Both the position numbers and the translations under genes were made by a program. The notes beneath the pieces were generated by a model, which worked only from the letters and a program-made list of their open reading frames with translations, had not been told where the DNA came from and did not search any database. Source: Rhizobium sp. BK376 (lineage in GTDB: Bacteria; Pseudomonadota; Alphaproteobacteria; Rhizobiales; Rhizobiaceae). Taken from it: a stretch of DNA of 64,000 bases. The stretch is from positions 309,045 to 373,044 of the forward strand of contig NZ_SLZG01000003.1 in assembly GCF_004341625.1 (NCBI RefSeq), written 5' to 3'. Below, in pieces: positions 62,429-64,000 of this stretch. The stretch's first letter is position 1. Each line of letters begins with the position of its first letter.

Positions 62429-63447
62429 ATTGCCACCTCGGCCTGGGCCGGGGCTGCGAGGTAGGCATGGGTGAAGACCCAATCCCAATAAGTGTTCGAC
62501 GTGATATCCGCTTTCTCGTATGGGTCTGCGTGCAAATCGAACATTTTCGACAGGCGCAGCTTGACGAATGACTCTGCCCAAACCTGCATAGTGCCGGGCG
62601 CGCGCTGTTCTTCGAAGACGAGCTTCCAATTTTCATAGCGTAAGCCCACCAGGTCGCCATCGTCATTGAAATAGAGGAATTCGTGACGCGCGCTGTCAGG
62701 GGACTTGCCGGTCAGATGGTCCAGCTGATTGAAGCCGTCGAGATGGTTTTTGTACTGCTCACCGTCGATCGTCGTTCCGTTGAGCAATCGTTGCGTGATA
62801 TCCGTATCGCCTGTGGCGGCAAGCAGTGTTGGGAACCAGTCCATGCCGGAGAAAATGCCGTTAAGCTGGATCGCCTGCTTGATGTGCCCTGGCCAGCGGA
62901 CCATTGCCGGCACCCGGTGGGCGCCTTTCCAGTTAGATGTTTTTTCGTTGCGGTAAGGCGAGTTGGCGGCGTCCGGCCAGGTGTTTTCGTGTGGGCCGTT
63001 ATCGGTCGTATAGACCACGATCGTATTGTTGGCGATGCCCATGTCGTCGAGCGACTTCAGCGCTGTGGCATAGCCTTTGTCCCTGAGCGCCGAGGCTATG
63101 GTCAGGTCATTCGCCTGTAGGCCGATGGGCGCACCAGGCAGGCCAACTTTGGAGAGGCCGGTTCGCAATGTCGACTGGCCCCTAATGAACGTCGAACGAC
63201 CGGCGATGCAGCTCTGTTCGGCATAATAATCGGTGAAGATAGCACCCTCTTGTGGGATGCGATCGATGTTAGGCGTCCGGTATCCAACCACTCCCATGGT
63301 GTAGGCTCAGATGTTGGTTTGTCCGATTTCGTCACCAAAGGTGACAAGGATGTTGGGTTTGTCGGATGCGTTTGTCGCCTGTTGTGCATAGGCCGAGCCG
63401 CTTAACAGCAGGAGCCTTAGCGCCGCTGGTCTGCCAGAAAATCTCAT
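62429..63447 (-). pseudogene. degraded arylsulfatase gene
   Basis: Read on the minus strand, the frame begins MRFSGRPAALRLLLLSGSAY (signal peptide), then KPNILVTFGDEIGQTNI. A TGA at 63307-63309 then stops the frame, where related sulfatases have a Ser (TCA). The same frame resumes with AYTMGVVGYRTPNIDRI and the sulfatase core C-x-A-G-R (SCIAGRSTFI, formylglycine site). After GYAT roughly 150 residues are missing (the metal-binding middle). The C-terminal part resumes at LKSLDDMGIANNTIVVYTTD and ends at AYLAAPAQAEVA, next to tRNA-Gly. Nonsense change plus internal deletion imply an inactive gene. Confidence 0.75.
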
Positions 63448-63799
63448 CGATCGAGCCTCCGAAGGTTCACGGTTGTGATTGGGGGAAGCCACGTCAGCAA
63501 TCAGCTATGCTTGCGTGAGCGCGCTGATTAACGAACTGTTGCGCGGAGACGAGCCGATGCGGAAGTGCAGTAAAGTAAATCTTCGCGTAAACATCAGTGA
63601 TTGCTGGACGGATTCGCTTCGGGATTGGCGACAATGCACGCATCGAGAAGTTATCAAATAGCCGAATCTGGCGCGATCACAGCGATCACAGCAAAGAGCC
63701 GACTACTGCCTTAGCAGGATCGCGCCAATGGCGGACGACGGTGACGGGGACACCTCTGGATTCAAGATGCCGTTTCCACGTTATTTGCCTTCGCTCGGC
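63448..63799. other. spacer between the two sulfatase genes
   Basis: This 352 bp stretch has no conserved frame. A 10 bp inverted repeat, TGGCGCGATC (63669-63678) and GATCGCGCCA (63718-63727), and a short direct repeat GCGATCACA near 63673-63690 are present. No transposase trace is recognised. Confidence 0.4.
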
Positions 63800-64000
63800 T
63801 TACTGATCCGGATCCTCCGGCTCGACGGCCACCGATGCGTCGCCGCCCTTGAGATCCAGATCTACCTCGCCAATCGTGCCGTTGAAGGCGAAAGGCATCC
63901 GGTCGGAATAGTCATCGAGTATGGGGGTACCTCTGTCCTCACCGACGTCAAGCGTTTCGTCTACGGAGTAGATGAACGGAATGGTGTGATCGATCCTGGT
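63800..64000 (-). CDS. C-terminal end of an arylsulfatase-like gene (partial)
   Basis: The minus-strand frame enters from the right edge and ends at TAA (63800-63802); 66 residues are visible. The segments HTIPFIYSVDETLDVGEDRG, MPFAFNGTIGEVDLDL and an acidic tail (EPEDPDQ) resemble the C-terminal extension of large arylsulfatases, in which a beta sheet closes the protein. It lies next to the degraded sulfatase and may be its intact relative. Only the tail is visible, so function and completeness are unknown. Confidence 0.6.
   Translation of the reverse strand, partial: TRIDHTIPFIYSVDETLDVGEDRGTPILDDYSDRMPFAFNGTIGEVDLDLKGGDASVAVEPEDPDQ

Noticed and set aside
63673..63690. Tandem GCGATCACA direct repeat
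   Set aside because: Only two short copies; not enough for a repeat array or CRISPR.

Overview
The window looks like chromosomal DNA of a Rhizobiaceae alphaproteobacterium, most likely Rhizobium or a close relative. The reasons are the frcR-frcBCAK fructose locus, a PPK2-phoR-pstSCAB-phoU-phoB block in the rhizobial order, gcrA with clustered GANTC sites, a SAM-II riboswitch before metZ, an alpha-r14-type small RNA, GGAAC-N16-CGTT general-stress promoters and high GC content. The genus and species are inferred from gene content only; no search was run. LAYOUT. 1-10 kb: an accessory-looking block of regulators (two TetR, two LysR) paired with four short-chain dehydrogenases, an aldo/keto reductase, a proline-racemase-superfamily enzyme and a fragment of a FAD amine oxidoreductase, which together suggest a decayed hydroxyproline-type catabolic operon. 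A three-hairpin small RNA lies at about 5.75-5.88 kb. 10-16 kb: fructose uptake, made up of an RbsD/FucU mutarotase, a ROK repressor, then frcB-frcC-frcA-frcK. 15.8-24 kb: pyrC, two convergent diguanylate cyclases with overlapping 3' ends, pyrE, fructokinase, an alpha/beta hydrolase and pgi. The fructokinase and pgi complete the route from imported fructose to glucose 6-phosphate. 24-30 kb: a membrane aspartic protease and a roughly 2 kb insertion flanked by two copies of the last 105 bp of a long-chain acyl-CoA ligase gene, then the ligase itself. 30-37 kb: a nitrilase-fold hydrolase, a VOC protein and a YehZYXW-type osmoprotectant ABC operon divergent from a regulator with two winged-helix domains. 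37-44 kb: small stress-type proteins (BON, a histidine-rich peptide, an RMF-like protein), a PPK2 kinase, an O-antigen-type acyltransferase, a ClpP-like exported protein, tRNA-Thr(CGT) and a nitronate monooxygenase. 45-55 kb: an anchored unknown protein, a second PPK2 divergent from phoR, and the Pst/Pho operon behind a three-heptamer Pho box. 55-62 kb: gcrA, argD, argF, hslO, apaG, metZ with its riboswitch, and a two-domain dCTP deaminase. 62-64 kb: tRNA-Gly(CCC) abutting a broken sulfatase gene, then the 3' end of a second sulfatase that runs off the window. HOW THE PARTS WORK TOGETHER. Three metabolic systems are nearly complete: fructose import and isomerisation; high-affinity phosphate uptake with its two-component control and polyphosphate kinases; and osmoprotectant import. 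In all three ABC operons a stem-loop lies between the binding-protein gene and the first permease gene, which would favour extra binding protein. Several small-protein genes carry matches or near matches to the EcfG/RpoE2 general-stress promoter. The most interesting observations are the duplicated ligase 3' end with its stranded terminator, the anti-Shine-Dalgarno small RNA, the regulator with two DNA-binding domains, the histidine-rich exported peptide, and the GANTC cluster with a possible non-coding transcript between gcrA and argD. No CRISPR array, recognisable transposase, integrase, rRNA gene or replication origin was seen.
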